A stretch of 64,000 nt of DNA from DASZPL01 sp035550315 (GCA_035550315.1 DASZPL010000009.1:3534-67533), one strand, 5' to 3'. Numbered from the stretch's first letter, positions 42,244 through 52,557 are shown. Notes: generated from the letters alone by a model not told the origin. Numbers and translations: made by a program.

Positions 42244-43470
42244 GTGAGCAGCTCGCTGGCCGATATCGACCTCTACAACCTCGATCAGTACATCGAGGCC
42301 GTGCCGCACGACCAAATGAAGCGGTTGCGCAACGAGGCGCCGGTCTTCCGCCACCCCGACCCCGAGCGCGCGGACGGGTTCTGGGCGCTGACCCGGCACG
42401 CCGACGTGGTGTTCGTCTCGCGCAATCCCGAGTTGTTCTCGTCGTACGAGAAGACGGCGATGATCAACGAGTTCCCGCAGGAGCAGGTCGATCAGCAGCG
42501 GCTGTTCATGCTCAACCAGGACCCGCCGGATCACACCAAGCTGCGCAGCCTGGTCAACCGCGGCTTCACCCCGCGGATGATCGCCCGGCTGGAGGAGCGG
42601 ATTCAGGGCACCTGCGACGAGATCGTCGCCCAGGCCGTCGCCAAGGGTGAAGGCGACTTCGTCACGCTGTGTGCCGCCGAGCTGCCGCTGATCGTGATCG
42701 CCGAGCTGATGGGCGTGCCGATCGAGGACCGGCACAAGGTCTTCGACTGGTCGAACCGGATGGTCGGCGGCGAGGACCCGGAGTACGGCGTCACCGAGGA
42801 GCAGCGGTTCGACGCGGCGTCCGAGATGTGGGCCTACGCCAGCGCGCTGGCGGAGGAGAAGCGCAAGGCGATCAAGGACGACATCGTCTCGAAGCTGATC
42901 ACGCCCGACGAGGCCGGCAACGTGCTGAGCGAGCTGGAGTTCGACCTGTTCTTCATGCTGCTCGCGGTCGCCGGCAACGAGACCACCCGCAACGCGATAT
43001 CGGGCGGCATGCAGGCACTCATCGAGCATCCCGACGAGTGGACGAAGCTCAAGGCCGACCCCGGTCTGATCCCGACGGCCGCCGACGAGATCGTCCGCTG
43101 GGTGAGCCCGGTGAACATGTTCCGGCGGACCGCGATGCAAGACGTCGAGATCGGCGGCCAGCAGATCAAGCAGGGCGACAAGGTCGTCATCTACTACAAC
43201 TCCGCCAACCGCGACGAAGCCGTGTTCACCGATCCGGACGTCTTCGACATCACCCGCGAGCCGAACCCGCACGTCGGCTTCGGCGGCGGCGGCCCGCACT
43301 TCTGCCTCGGCCGGCACCTGGCGAAGCTGGAGATCGAGTGCATGTTGCGGTCGCTGACGCAACAGGTCGACCACGTCGAGCTGATCGCGGGGCCGCGCCG
43401 GCTGCGCTCCAACTTCATCAACGGCATCAAGGAGATGACCGTCCGATTCGTCCCTGCGGCTGCGCAGTGA
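42244..43470 (+). CDS. Cytochrome P450, CYP125-like (sterol C26 oxidation)
   Basis: A 408-residue P450. It resembles CYP125A1 (Rv3545c) in VFDWSNRMVGGEDPEYG, the I-helix MLLAVAGNETTRNA, EIVRW and the ANRDEAVF segment; the heme loop VGFGGGGPHFCLGRHLA resembles CYP125/142 but is not identical. The CYP125 enzyme hydroxylates the terminal carbon of cholesterol or cholestenone and oxidises it to the acid before CoA activation. GTG start chosen; it is divergent from the FadA5-like gene with KstR boxes between, exactly as in mycobacteria. Redox partner could be the ferredoxin at 29197. Confidence 0.83.
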   Translation: MSSSLADIDLYNLDQYIEAVPHDQMKRLRNEAPVFRHPDPERADGFWALTRHADVVFVSRNPELFSSYEKTAMINEFPQEQVDQQRLFMLNQDPPDHTKLRSLVNRGFTPRMIARLEERIQGTCDEIVAQAVAKGEGDFVTLCAAELPLIVIAELMGVPIEDRHKVFDWSNRMVGGEDPEYGVTEEQRFDAASEMWAYASALAEEKRKAIKDDIVSKLITPDEAGNVLSELEFDLFFMLLAVAGNETTRNAISGGMQALIEHPDEWTKLKADPGLIPTAADEIVRWVSPVNMFRRTAMQDVEIGGQQIKQGDKVVIYYNSANRDEAVFTDPDVFDITREPNPHVGFGGGGPHFCLGRHLAKLEIECMLRSLTQQVDHVELIAGPRRLRSNFINGIKEMTVRFVPAAAQ

Positions 43471-43907
43471 CAGACAGCGATGTGCTGGTCGCGCCACACA
43501 CCATCGAATACACCTACACCCGCTCCACCGGCCCGGCGATCGGCGCCTTCCTGACCGGGCTGCGTGACCGGAAGATCGTCGGCGTCAGGGGATCCGACGG
43601 CCGAGTGATCGTGCCGGCGGTCGACTACGACCCGGTCACCAGTGACGGCCTCGACGAGTACGTCGAGGTGTCCGACTCCGGCGTAGTGACCACCTGGTCC
43701 TGGAACGACTCGCCGGCCGAGGGCCAGCCGTTGGACCTGCCGTTCGCCTGGGCACTGGTCAAGTTCGATGGCGCCGACACCCCGATGCTGGTGGCGCTCG
43801 ACGCGGCCGGCCCGGAGATCGTCAGCACCGGGATGCGCGTCTCGGCGCGTTGGGCCGAGCACCGCACCGGTTCGATCCGGGACCTGATCTGCGTGGAGCC
43901 GGAGTGA
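43467..43907 (+). CDS. DUF35/OB-fold acyl-CoA-associated protein, zinc-ribbon-less
   Basis: A 146-residue protein of the DUF35 OB-fold group. Evidence: HTIEYTYTRSTGPAIGAFLTG at the start and the beta-rich GLDEYVEVSDSGVVTTWSW and LPFAWALVKFDGADTPML stretches, matching the domain's C-terminal half. The rubredoxin-like zinc-finger Cys that start most DUF35 proteins are absent: no Cys-x2-Cys pair exists. GTG overlaps the P450 stop as GTGA and its own stop overlaps the next start. Together with the next gene it is about as long as the single two-domain protein Rv3521, so a split or duplicated ancestor is likely. Confidence 0.8.
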   Translation: MTDSDVLVAPHTIEYTYTRSTGPAIGAFLTGLRDRKIVGVRGSDGRVIVPAVDYDPVTSDGLDEYVEVSDSGVVTTWSWNDSPAEGQPLDLPFAWALVKFDGADTPMLVALDAAGPEIVSTGMRVSARWAEHRTGSIRDLICVEPE

Positions 43908-44419
43908 CTCCCGCCGCCCCCGAACCGGCGCCCGGTGCGTCCGACGCGGTCACGATGGTCGAAACGCCGATCTCGCTGCACTACAGCTACACGCCCGGCG
44001 TCGCCCAGTCGAGGTTCCTTCGGGCCGTGGAGCGCGGCGACATCACCGGGCAGCGGTGCCCCAAGTGCGGCAAGGTCTACGTGCCGCCGCGCGGCGCCTG
44101 CTCGATGTGCGGCGTCGCGACCGACGAAGAGCTGACGCTGTCCGGCAAGGGCACGATCACGACGTTCTGCGTGACCCAGATCCCGAGCCCGGGCTTGACC
44201 CCGCCGTACGTCACGGCGTGGATCCGGCTCGACGGCTCGGACATCACCTCGATGTTCCTGATCCAGGAGTGCGACCCGGCCGACGTCCGACTGGGGATGC
44301 GGGTCGAGGCGGTGTGGGTCGACGAGTCCGAGCGCAAGCCGGACCTCGGCAACATCAAGTACTTCCGGCCCACCGGCGAGCCCGACGCCGACTACGACTC
44401 CTACAAGGAATACGTGTAA
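43904..44419 (+). CDS. DUF35/OB-fold protein with zinc ribbon (Rv3521-like)
   Basis: A 171-residue DUF35 protein with the zinc ribbon RCPKCGKVYVPPRGACSMCG (four Cys), followed by the OB-fold KGTITTFCVTQIPSPGL, TPPYVTAWIRLDGSD and HIQ-type strand to the end EYV. DUF35 proteins bind the lipid-transfer thiolase and form the aldolase or decarboxylase-like assemblies of sterol side-chain cleavage (for example Ltp2 with the ChsH2 DUF35). GTG overlaps the previous stop. Immediately followed by the Ltp4-like gene (TAATG overlap). Confidence 0.88.
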   Translation: MTPAAPEPAPGASDAVTMVETPISLHYSYTPGVAQSRFLRAVERGDITGQRCPKCGKVYVPPRGACSMCGVATDEELTLSGKGTITTFCVTQIPSPGLTPPYVTAWIRLDGSDITSMFLIQECDPADVRLGMRVEAVWVDESERKPDLGNIKYFRPTGEPDADYDSYKEYV

Positions 44420-45348
44420 TGCAGCAGTTCGCTCGTGACGTCGCGATCGTGGCGTCGGCGTCGTTCGAAACGCCGTCCGAACCCGCCCGCAACGAGGTCG
44501 AGATCCTGCTGCCGGTGATCCACGACGCCCTCGCGCAGGTCGGCCTGACGCAGCAGGACATCGGCTTCACCGTCTCCGGATCGAGCGACTACCTGCAGGG
44601 CTTCCCGTTCGCCTTCGTCGGCGCGCTCGACGCGGTCGGCGCCTGGCCGCCGATCCGGGAGTCGCACCTGGAGATGGACGGCGCGTTCGCGCTCTACGAA
44701 GCCGTCGAGGTGCTCCAGCACGGGGAAATCGACACCGCGCTCGTTTACGCGTTCGCCCGCCCGTCCCGCGGCGAGCTGGACCGCACGCTCGCCATCCAGC
44801 TCGACCCCTACACCGTCGCGCCGCTCTGGCCGGACGCTCGCGGCCTGGCCGGGCTGCAGGCACAGGCGATGCGCGACAGCGGCAAGTACGCCGACGTCCC
44901 CGACGCCACGCCGACGTACGTCGCCGACGGTGCGACCGCCGTGGTGCTCGCGGCTGGTGACCGGGCCCGGCAGCTGACCAAGACGCCCGCGTGGATTCGC
45001 GGCATCGACCACCGGATCGAGCCGCCGGCGCTCGGCGTGCGCGACCTGACCGTCTCGGTGTCGACGCAACAGGCGGCCACGGGTGCCGGCGTGGCCGCGG
45101 CGCCGGTCGATGCCGCCTTCTTGCACGTGCTGTATCCGCACCAGGAGTTGTTGCTCCGGGAGGCGCTCGGTCTCAACGGCCAGCCGGTCGACGCGAAGGC
45201 CGGGCCGATGATGGTCGGCGGCTTGGAGCGGATCGCGGCCGCCGCGAAGAGCCTCGCCGGCTCGACGCGGCGCGTGGTCGCCCACGCGACCAGCGGCGCG
45301 TGCCTGCAGCAGAACCTGGTCGCCGTACTCGAAGGAGAGGCCGCGTAG
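44419..45348 (+). CDS. Ltp4-like lipid-transfer thiolase (sterol side-chain aldolase family)
   Basis: A 309-residue thiolase-fold lipid-transfer protein resembling Rv3522 (Ltp4), shorter than the 354 residues recalled for that protein. Recognisable are DVAIVASASFETPSE, FTVSGSSDYLQGFPFAFV, RESHLEMDGAFALYEA and the C-terminal HATSGACLQQNLVAV. It lacks the catalytic Cys of degradative thiolases in the usual place, as expected for the Ltp aldolase group. In Rhodococcus, Ltp3 and Ltp4 are needed to degrade C24-branched sterol side chains. The next gene, Ltp3-like, starts after two bases, so a heteromer is probable. Confidence 0.82.
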   Translation: MQQFARDVAIVASASFETPSEPARNEVEILLPVIHDALAQVGLTQQDIGFTVSGSSDYLQGFPFAFVGALDAVGAWPPIRESHLEMDGAFALYEAVEVLQHGEIDTALVYAFARPSRGELDRTLAIQLDPYTVAPLWPDARGLAGLQAQAMRDSGKYADVPDATPTYVADGATAVVLAAGDRARQLTKTPAWIRGIDHRIEPPALGVRDLTVSVSTQQAATGAGVAAAPVDAAFLHVLYPHQELLLREALGLNGQPVDAKAGPMMVGGLERIAAAAKSLAGSTRRVVAHATSGACLQQNLVAVLEGEAA

Positions 45349-45350
45349 CG

Positions 45351-46504
<1,154 letters not shown>

Positions 46505-46508
<4 letters not shown>

Positions 46509-47305
46509 GCGAGTACCGCAGCGAAGCGGAGGTGGCTCGCTCCGAGGACGACAGAGCCGGCCGGCTGGACGGCAAGGTGGCGTTGGTGACCGGCGGCGCC
46601 CGCGGCATGGGCGCCGCCGACGTGCGACGGTTGCACGCCGACGGGGCGAGCGTGGTCGCGGCCGACATCCTCGACGACGACGGCAAGGCCCTCGCCGACT
46701 CGCTCGGCGAGCGGGTCCGTTACGTGCACCTCGACGTCACGTCCGAGGACGAGTGGACCGCGGTCGTGGAACAGACCGAGCACGAGCTCGGCCGGATCGA
46801 CGTACTGGTCAACAACGCCGGCGTGCTGGCGTTTCACGCGATCGCCGAGACGCCACTCGAGGAGTTTCGCCGGATCATCGACATCAACCTGGTCGGCGTG
46901 TTTCTCGGCATGAAGGCGGTCATCCCCACGATGCAGCGAGCCGGCGGCGGCTCGATCATCAACATGTCGTCGACTGAGGGGCTCGGTGGCACCGTCTTCT
47001 GCGGCGCCTATACGGCGAGCAAGTTCGGCGTGCGCGGCATCACCAAGGTGGCCGCGCTCGAGTACGGCCGCGACGGTATCCGGGTCAACTCGGTGCACCC
47101 GGGCGGGATCGACACCCCCATGCTGCGCGGCGTCACCGACGACGCCGGGATGAAGTACATCGGCAGCAAGGTCGCCCTGCACCGCACCGGCCGCGCCGAG
47201 GAGATTGCGAACCTGGTGGCGTTCCTCGCCAGCGACGACTCGGCGTACTGCACCGGGGCGGAGTTCGTCATCGACGGCGGCGCGACCGCGTCCGCAGGAT
47301 TCTGA
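46505..47305 (+). CDS. SDR, hydroxysteroid dehydrogenase-like (FabG3/Rv2002 type)
   Basis: A 266-residue SDR with about 25 residues of extra N-terminus. Cofactor motif TGGARGMGAAD, NNAGVLAF, Ser in NMSSTEGLGG, Tyr-Lys in YTASK. These and the phrases VYLDV-like RYVHLDVTSEDEWTAVV and VFLGMKAVIPTM match the 20-beta-hydroxysteroid dehydrogenase Rv2002. In this operon it could oxidise a side-chain or ring hydroxyl of a sterol-CoA intermediate. ATG overlaps the Ltp3 stop by ATGA. Confidence 0.88.
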
Positions 47306-47316
47306 GGGAGGGCGCG

Positions 47317-48492
47317 ATGCGGATCGCCTACACCGACGAGCAGGTCAAGCTGCGTGACGAGCTGCGGGCCTACTTCGCCCAGCTGATGACGCCGGAGGTC
47401 GCTGAGGAGATGGCGGCCGGCGAGATGGGCGGGCCGAGGTCACGCGAGACCGTCGCGCAGATGGGCAAGGACGGCTGGCTCGGCGTCGGCTGGCCGAAGG
47501 AGTACGGCGGCCGGGGCTTCGGTCCGATGGAGCAGTTCATCTTCTACGACGAGGCGCAGCGCGCCGGCGCGCCGATCCCGTTCCTGACCATCAACACGGT
47601 CGGCCCGGCGATCATGCAGTTCGGCTCTGAGCAGATGAAGGCCGACATCCTGCCGCGAATCCTCGCCGGCACCTGCTTCTTCTCGATCGGCTACTCGGAG
47701 CCGCAGGCCGGCACCGACCTCGCCTCGCTGAAGACCCGCGCGGTCCGCGACGGCGACGAGTGGGTGATCAACGGCCAGAAGATCTTCACCAGCCTGACCG
47801 ACCACGCCGACTACATCTGGCTGGCCTGCCGCACCAACCTCGACGCCTCGAAGCACAAGGGCATCAGCATCATCCTGGTGCCGACGACGTCCGAGGGGTT
47901 CTCCTACACGCCGATCCACACGCTCGGCGACGTCTCCACCTACGCGACCTACTACTCGGACGTGCGGGTGCCGGTGAGCAACACCATCGGCGAGATCGAC
48001 GGCGGCTGGACGGTCATCACGACCCAGCTGAACTACGAGCGGATCTCGCTTGCGTCGCCGGCCGGCCTGGAGCGGGCTTACCTCGAGACCCGGCGGTGGG
48101 CGCAGCAGCACAAGCTGCCCGACGGCCGGCGGGTCGTCGACCAGGAGTGGGTGCAGGTCCACCTGGCGAAGGTGCACGCCCGGCTGGAAGGGCTGCGGCT
48201 GCTCAACTGGAAGAACATCTGGCAGGACAGCGTCGGCAAGGTCAGCATCGCCGACTCATCCGCCGTCAAGGTCTACGGCACCACGATCTACTGCGAGTGC
48301 TACGGGTTGCTGCTGGAGGTGCTCGGCGCGGCCGGCATCCTGAAGCGGACCTCGCCGGGCGCGGCGCTCGCCGGCCGGATCGAGCGGGCCTACCGCGGCA
48401 CCCTCATCCTCACCTTCGGCGGCGGCACCAACGAGATCCAGCGCGACCTGATCGCCATCTTCGGTCTCGGCATGCCGCGGTCGCTTCGATAG
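47317..48492 (+). CDS. fadE26: Acyl-CoA dehydrogenase, FadE26-like (ChsE4)
   Basis: A 391-residue acyl-CoA dehydrogenase. Many segments match Rv3504 (FadE26): RETVAQMGKDGWLGVGWPKEYGG, PIPFLTINTVGPAIM, FSIGYSEPQAGTDLA, NGQKIFTSLTDHADYIWLACRTN, and LTFGGGTNEIQRDL at the C-terminus. In M. tuberculosis FadE26-FadE27 form an alpha2beta2 enzyme that dehydrogenates the eight-carbon sterol side chain acyl-CoA. Here the FadE27-like gene follows after 11 bases, so the same heterotetramer is expected. Starts 11 bases after the SDR stop with a GGAGGG site. Confidence 0.88.
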   Translation: MRIAYTDEQVKLRDELRAYFAQLMTPEVAEEMAAGEMGGPRSRETVAQMGKDGWLGVGWPKEYGGRGFGPMEQFIFYDEAQRAGAPIPFLTINTVGPAIMQFGSEQMKADILPRILAGTCFFSIGYSEPQAGTDLASLKTRAVRDGDEWVINGQKIFTSLTDHADYIWLACRTNLDASKHKGISIILVPTTSEGFSYTPIHTLGDVSTYATYYSDVRVPVSNTIGEIDGGWTVITTQLNYERISLASPAGLERAYLETRRWAQQHKLPDGRRVVDQEWVQVHLAKVHARLEGLRLLNWKNIWQDSVGKVSIADSSAVKVYGTTIYCECYGLLLEVLGAAGILKRTSPGAALAGRIERAYRGTLILTFGGGTNEIQRDLIAIFGLGMPRSLR

Positions 48493-48503
48493 GGGAACAC
48501 GTC

Positions 48504-49586
48504 ATGGACTTCGCGATCACCGACGACCAGCAGTCACTGCAGACGCTGGCCCGCGACATCCTCACCGCCGAGGTGACGCACGAGCGGCTCAAGGCGCTGG
48601 AAGCGGCCAGCTTCGCGGTCTTCGACCGCGACCTGTGGCGGCGGCTTGCAGAGGCCGGGCTGACCGGCATCGGCGTGCCGGAGGCGCAGGGCGGTGCCGG
48701 ACTGGGCTTCCTCGACATTGCGCTGGTGCTCGACGAGGTCGGCCGCACGGTGGCACCGGTGCCCGCCGTCGCGACGCTGGTGACGGCGTTCGTGCTCGGC
48801 AAGCACGGTGCCGCGACCGACCTGCTCGCCGGTGTGGCGACCGGCGAGACCGTGCTCACCACCGCGCATGGCGACCTGGCAGACGTCACGCTCGCCAAGG
48901 AGTCGAGCGGTTGGCGGTTGCGGGGCGAGCGTTCGTTCGTGCCGTACGGCGCCGAGGCCGACGTGGTCGTAGTCCCGGCCGCGCTCGACGGTGGCCAGGC
49001 GGTCGTGCTGCTGCCGCGCGGCGCCGACGGCGTGACCGTCACCGAGTTGCAGACCACCAACCGGGAGCCGCAGGCCGCGCTCGAGTTCGCCGACGTCGCC
49101 GTTGACGGTGCCGCCGTCATCACCGACGCGGCCGACCTGGTCGCCGACCTGGCCCGCTACCAGACCGCGGCCCTGTCGATGGTGGCGGCGGGCGTCTGCC
49201 AGGCGGCGCTGCAGATGACCGCGGCGTACACCTCGACGCGGGAGCAGTTCGGCAAGCCGATCGCGTCGTTCCAAGCGGTCGGACAACGGGCGGCCGACGC
49301 CTACGTCGATGCCGAGATGGTGCGGCTGACGGCGCTGCAGGCGGTGTGGCGGCTGGATGCCGGCTGGCCGGCCGACGAGGAGATCGCCGTCGCGAAGTTC
49401 TGGGCCGGCGACGGCGGGATGCGCGTGCTGCATGCCTGCCAGCACCTGCACGGCGGCCTCGGCGTCGACCTCGACTACCCGCTGCACCGCTACTTCGTCT
49501 GGGGCAAGCAGCTCGAGCACGAGCTCGGCACCCCGACCGTGCAGCTGCTGAATCTCGGCGCCCAGCTGGCCGCCGTACCCGCTTGA
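48504..49586 (+). CDS. fadE27: Acyl-CoA dehydrogenase, FadE27-like (ChsE5)
   Basis: A 360-residue acyl-CoA dehydrogenase, the expected beta partner of FadE26. N-terminus MDFAITDDQQSLQTLARDI, and C-terminal segments LQMTAAYTSTREQFGKPIASFQ and YPLHRYFVWGKQLEHELG resemble Rv3505 (FadE27). As in other beta subunits the FAD- and substrate-binding residues are incomplete and the middle domain is Ala-rich. ATG is preceded by AGGGGAAC. Together with FadE26 it would form the side-chain dehydrogenase on the cytoplasmic side. Confidence 0.86.
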   Translation: MDFAITDDQQSLQTLARDILTAEVTHERLKALEAASFAVFDRDLWRRLAEAGLTGIGVPEAQGGAGLGFLDIALVLDEVGRTVAPVPAVATLVTAFVLGKHGAATDLLAGVATGETVLTTAHGDLADVTLAKESSGWRLRGERSFVPYGAEADVVVVPAALDGGQAVVLLPRGADGVTVTELQTTNREPQAALEFADVAVDGAAVITDAADLVADLARYQTAALSMVAAGVCQAALQMTAAYTSTREQFGKPIASFQAVGQRAADAYVDAEMVRLTALQAVWRLDAGWPADEEIAVAKFWAGDGGMRVLHACQHLHGGLGVDLDYPLHRYFVWGKQLEHELGTPTVQLLNLGAQLAAVPA

Positions 49587-49613
49587 TCGAACGCACCCGC
49601 AGGAGCCGCCGCC

Positions 49614-51218
49614 GTGGAGTTCAACCTCGCTGACATCTACGAGTCGCTGGTCGACGTGATCGGCGACCGCGAGGCGCTGATCTGCGGCGACCGGCGGCTC
49701 AGCTACGCCGAGTTGGAGCTGCGCGCCAACCGGCTGGCCCACCACCTGCAGGCGGTCGGTGTGCAGCCGGGAGACCACGTCGGCGTGCAGCTCTACAACT
49801 GCACCGAGTACGTCGAGACCATGCTGGCCTGCTTCAAGGTCCGGGCGGTGCCGGTCAACGTCAACTACCGGTATGTCGAGGAAGAGCTGGCGTACCTCTA
49901 CGACGACGCCGACCTGGTGGCGCTCGTGCACGACCCGGAGTTCACGTCGCGGATCGAGGCGGTGCGCGACCGGTCGCCGAAGCTGCGCCACTTCCTGAGC
50001 GTCGGGCCCGGGGAGCGGCCCAAGGGAGCCGTCGACTACGACGAGGCGCTGGCCGCCCAGTCGGATGCCCGCGACTTCGCGCCCCGCTCGCCGGACGACA
50101 TCTACATCATCTACACCGGCGGCACGACCGGCATGCCGAAGGGCGTGATGTGGCGCCAGGAGGATCTGTTCTTCGCCGGGATGGGCGGCGGCGAGCCGGT
50201 GGGCACACCGGTGAGCCGGCCCGAGGAGATCGCCGAGCGCGCCCCCGGGCGGGGCGCGCTGGTGATGTTCCCGGTCGCTCCGCTGATGCACGGCGCGGCG
50301 CAGCTCGCGACCTGGATCGGGTTCCTGCAGGCCTCGAAGGTGGTGCTGGTCCGCAAGTTCGACGCGGCGGACGTCATCGCGACGGCCTCGCGCGAGAAGA
50401 CGAACTCGGTGTCGATCGTCGGGGATGCCATGGCGCGTCCAATCGCCGAGGCGCTCGCTGGCCCGATGGCGGGCACCGACCTGTCCAGCGTCTTCGCGAT
50501 CAGCTCGGCCGGCGCGATCTTCTCGCAGGCGGTGCGCGACCGGCTGTCCGAGCTGTTGCCGCACGTCATGCTGATGGACAACTTCGGTGCGTCCGAGACC
50601 GGCTTCCAGGGCACCGGCAAACCGGGGTCCAGCCCGGACGCAGGGCTGAAGTTCGAAGTCAACGCGCGCACCGCGGTGCTCGACGACGACCTCAAGCCGG
50701 TCGCGCCCGGCTCGGGTGTCATCGGCCGGGTGGCGCAGCGTGGCCACGTCCCGGTCGGCTACTACAAGGACGAGGCGAAGACGAAGGAGACGTTCGTCAC
50801 CATCGACGGCGAACGTTGGGTGCTGCTGGGTGACATGGCGACGGTCGAGCCGGACGGCAGCATCGCGGTGCTCGGCCGCAAGGCGGTGTGCATCAACAGC
50901 GGCGGCGAGAAGATCTATCCGGAAGAGGTCGAGGCTGCGTTAAAGGCCCATCCGGCGGTGTACGACGCGGTGGTCACCGGCGTACCGGATGAGCGGTTCG
51001 GCCAGCGGGTCACGGCTCTGGTGCAGATCCGCGACGACGCAGCCGTCCCGACCCAGGAGGAGCTCGCAGCGCACTGCCAGACCCGGGTGGCGAGGTACAA
51101 GGTGCCGCGGTCGGTGCTGATCGTGCCGGAGATCCGCCGTTCGCCCAGTGGCAAGGCGGACTATCCGTGGGCGGCGAAGGTCGCCGGCGAAGCGCTCGCC
51201 GGCGCGGGGAGCTCATGA
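49614..51218 (+). CDS. fadD19: Steroid acyl-CoA ligase, FadD19-like
   Basis: A 534-residue AMP-forming ligase similar to FadD19 (Rv3515c). The AMP motif is YTGGTTGMPKGVMWR (about residue 166), followed by FGASETGFQG and NSGGEKIYPEEVEAALK with the C-terminal catalytic Lys in SPSGKADY. GTG start with AGGAG upstream. FadD19 activates the 26-carboxyl of sterol side chains and is specifically required for C24-branched sterols in Rhodococcus, in keeping with the Ltp3/Ltp4 genes. Directly after FadE27 (27 bases) and before the KstR-like repressor (ATGA overlap). Confidence 0.88.
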   Translation: MEFNLADIYESLVDVIGDREALICGDRRLSYAELELRANRLAHHLQAVGVQPGDHVGVQLYNCTEYVETMLACFKVRAVPVNVNYRYVEEELAYLYDDADLVALVHDPEFTSRIEAVRDRSPKLRHFLSVGPGERPKGAVDYDEALAAQSDARDFAPRSPDDIYIIYTGGTTGMPKGVMWRQEDLFFAGMGGGEPVGTPVSRPEEIAERAPGRGALVMFPVAPLMHGAAQLATWIGFLQASKVVLVRKFDAADVIATASREKTNSVSIVGDAMARPIAEALAGPMAGTDLSSVFAISSAGAIFSQAVRDRLSELLPHVMLMDNFGASETGFQGTGKPGSSPDAGLKFEVNARTAVLDDDLKPVAPGSGVIGRVAQRGHVPVGYYKDEAKTKETFVTIDGERWVLLGDMATVEPDGSIAVLGRKAVCINSGGEKIYPEEVEAALKAHPAVYDAVVTGVPDERFGQRVTALVQIRDDAAVPTQEELAAHCQTRVARYKVPRSVLIVPEIRRSPSGKADYPWAAKVAGEALAGAGSS

Positions 51219-51817
51219 CCTCGCCGCAACCGACCGGCACGAAGCTGCCTCCGCCGTCGCAGCAGGCGCGGCGCGAGCGAATCCTCGACGCCGCGGTCGA
51301 GCTTGCGGCCGAGGGCGGCTACGAGGCCGTGCAGATGCGCGAGGTCGCCGAACGCGCCGACGTCGCGCTCGGGACGGTGTATCGCTACTTCCCGTCGAAG
51401 GTGCACTTGCTGGTCACCGCGATGGGCCGGACGTTTCAGACGTTGCAGGAAAGCGAACGGGTCAACGCCGGCGGGGGCGATCCCGAGGAACGGGTCTACC
51501 GCGTCGTCGCGGCGGTCACCCGGTTCATCGCCCGGCAGCGTCGGCTGTCGGGCGCGATGATCCGCGCGATGATGAGCGCCGATGCTGACGCCGGTCGCGA
51601 GGTCGAGGCCGTCGGAGACTTGCTGGTCGGCTTCATCGCCCGGGCGACGCACGACCCGGACTCGACGCCGTCCGAGCGGGACACGCTGGTCGCGCACACC
51701 ATCGGCAAGGTGTGGCTGATCGACGTGGTCACGATGCTGTCCGGCCGGATGACGGTGTCGCAGGTGCTCGAGGACCTGCAAGCCACCATCAACCTGGTGA
51801 TGGCCGACGCCGGCTAG
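51215..51817 (+). CDS. kstR: KstR-like TetR-family repressor of sterol catabolism
   Basis: A 200-residue TetR protein whose DNA-binding part closely matches KstR (Rv3574): EGGYEAVQMREVAERADVA followed by GTVYRYFPSKVHLL. The C-terminal ligand domain is more divergent but has the same length. KstR represses cholesterol uptake and catabolic genes and is released by a 3-oxo-cholestenoyl-CoA. Encoded as the last gene of the operon it controls, overlapping the FadD19 stop by ATGA, it would act as a feedback repressor through the TnnAACnnGTTnnA boxes at 42139 and 42200. In M. tuberculosis kstR is elsewhere, next to kstD genes, so the position here is different. Confidence 0.88.
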   Translation: MTSPQPTGTKLPPPSQQARRERILDAAVELAAEGGYEAVQMREVAERADVALGTVYRYFPSKVHLLVTAMGRTFQTLQESERVNAGGGDPEERVYRVVAAVTRFIARQRRLSGAMIRAMMSADADAGREVEAVGDLLVGFIARATHDPDSTPSERDTLVAHTIGKVWLIDVVTMLSGRMTVSQVLEDLQATINLVMADAG

Positions 51818-51960
51818 CTCTTCTTCGACACCCGCCGCCGGGTCGACTTCTGCTTGCCCTGCCCCTGCTCAGGACTGACGGGCGGTTGTTGCGTTTTGCG
51901 CTTCAGTTCCTCGAGGCGCTCGATGGCGTCGGGGTCGGGCCTTGCCTGTTTTGGTGCCAC
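51814..51960 (-). CDS. Small Lys/Arg-rich protein (48 residues)
   Basis: A short open frame too small for a standard 60-residue cut-off: GTG start with a strong AGGAGG site eight bases upstream. The product starts MAPKQARPDPDAIERLEELK and ends STRRRVSKKS: an acidic amphipathic helix in the first half and a strongly basic end. Its last four bases overlap the stop of the KstR-like gene on the other strand. It follows the membrane-anchored gene at 51976 after 15 bases, so the two are probably co-transcribed. Function unknown. Confidence 0.6.
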   Translation of the reverse strand: MAPKQARPDPDAIERLEELKRKTQQPPVSPEQGQGKQKSTRRRVSKKS

Positions 51961-51975
51961 TGCGACGACCTCCTG

Positions 51976-52557
51976 TTAGTCGATTGCTCGGTAGCTCAGT
52001 ACGTCGTCGGGGCGCACGATCCGGCCCTCGATCACGGTTGTTCCGTCTATGGGGTCCGTCTTCACGGCAGCGGTCGGCGCCGCTCGCTTGGCGGCGTGCC
52101 ACTTCCACAACAGTTGCGCCTCGACGCGCACAGGCTGCCGGTGCACCGGCAGTCGCAGCAGCAGGTCTTCGGTGACGATCTCGCCAGGCTCGATCCAGTC
52201 GTGTTGGGCAAGGAGCGGGTAGGCGCCGACCAACTCCCACGTGACCGCCATGGGCGCCGGCACGATCGGATCCGCGATCCGCGCTGCCGTGAGGGCGGTG
52301 CCCCGTTCCTGCGGGTACACGACCGCGTTGCCGATGTTCTTCACCTCGACTCTGACGTGGAGGCCGCCGGTCTCGCTTGGTTCGAGCCACTGGCCATAGA
52401 TCCGGACGTCGATTCGTGGCCGATAGGTGCGTTCCTTGTAGAACCGGAAGTAGGCCCAGGCGCCGCCGACGAGGACGGCACCCGCCGTCACGACCGTCCC
52501 GACGATGTCGGTGACGTCGCTCACCGTCCGCAGTGGCCCGGCTACGGCCAGCATCAT
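51976..52557 (-). CDS. Hypothetical protein with a single N-terminal membrane anchor
   Basis: A 193-residue protein that I do not recognise. After ATG there is one transmembrane segment (about residues 10-37: DIVGTVVTAGAVLVGGAWAY), then a soluble domain with beta-rich, Arg- and Pro-rich stretches (RPRIDVRIYGQWLEPSETG, VEVKNIGNAVVYPQERGTAL). The immunoglobulin-like beta-strand pattern and N-terminal anchor suggest a domain facing the cytoplasm or outside; topology cannot be settled. Forms a small operon with the 48-residue gene. Confidence 0.5.
   Translation of the reverse strand: MMLAVAGPLRTVSDVTDIVGTVVTAGAVLVGGAWAYFRFYKERTYRPRIDVRIYGQWLEPSETGGLHVRVEVKNIGNAVVYPQERGTALTAARIADPIVPAPMAVTWELVGAYPLLAQHDWIEPGEIVTEDLLLRLPVHRQPVRVEAQLLWKWHAAKRAAPTAAVKTDPIDGTTVIEGRIVRPDDVLSYRAID

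Noticed and set aside
42244..43470. Naming the P450 definitively CYP125A or CYP142
   Set aside because: The heme loop and N-terminus differ from both; resemblance is clear, but the subfamily needs an alignment or search that I could not run.
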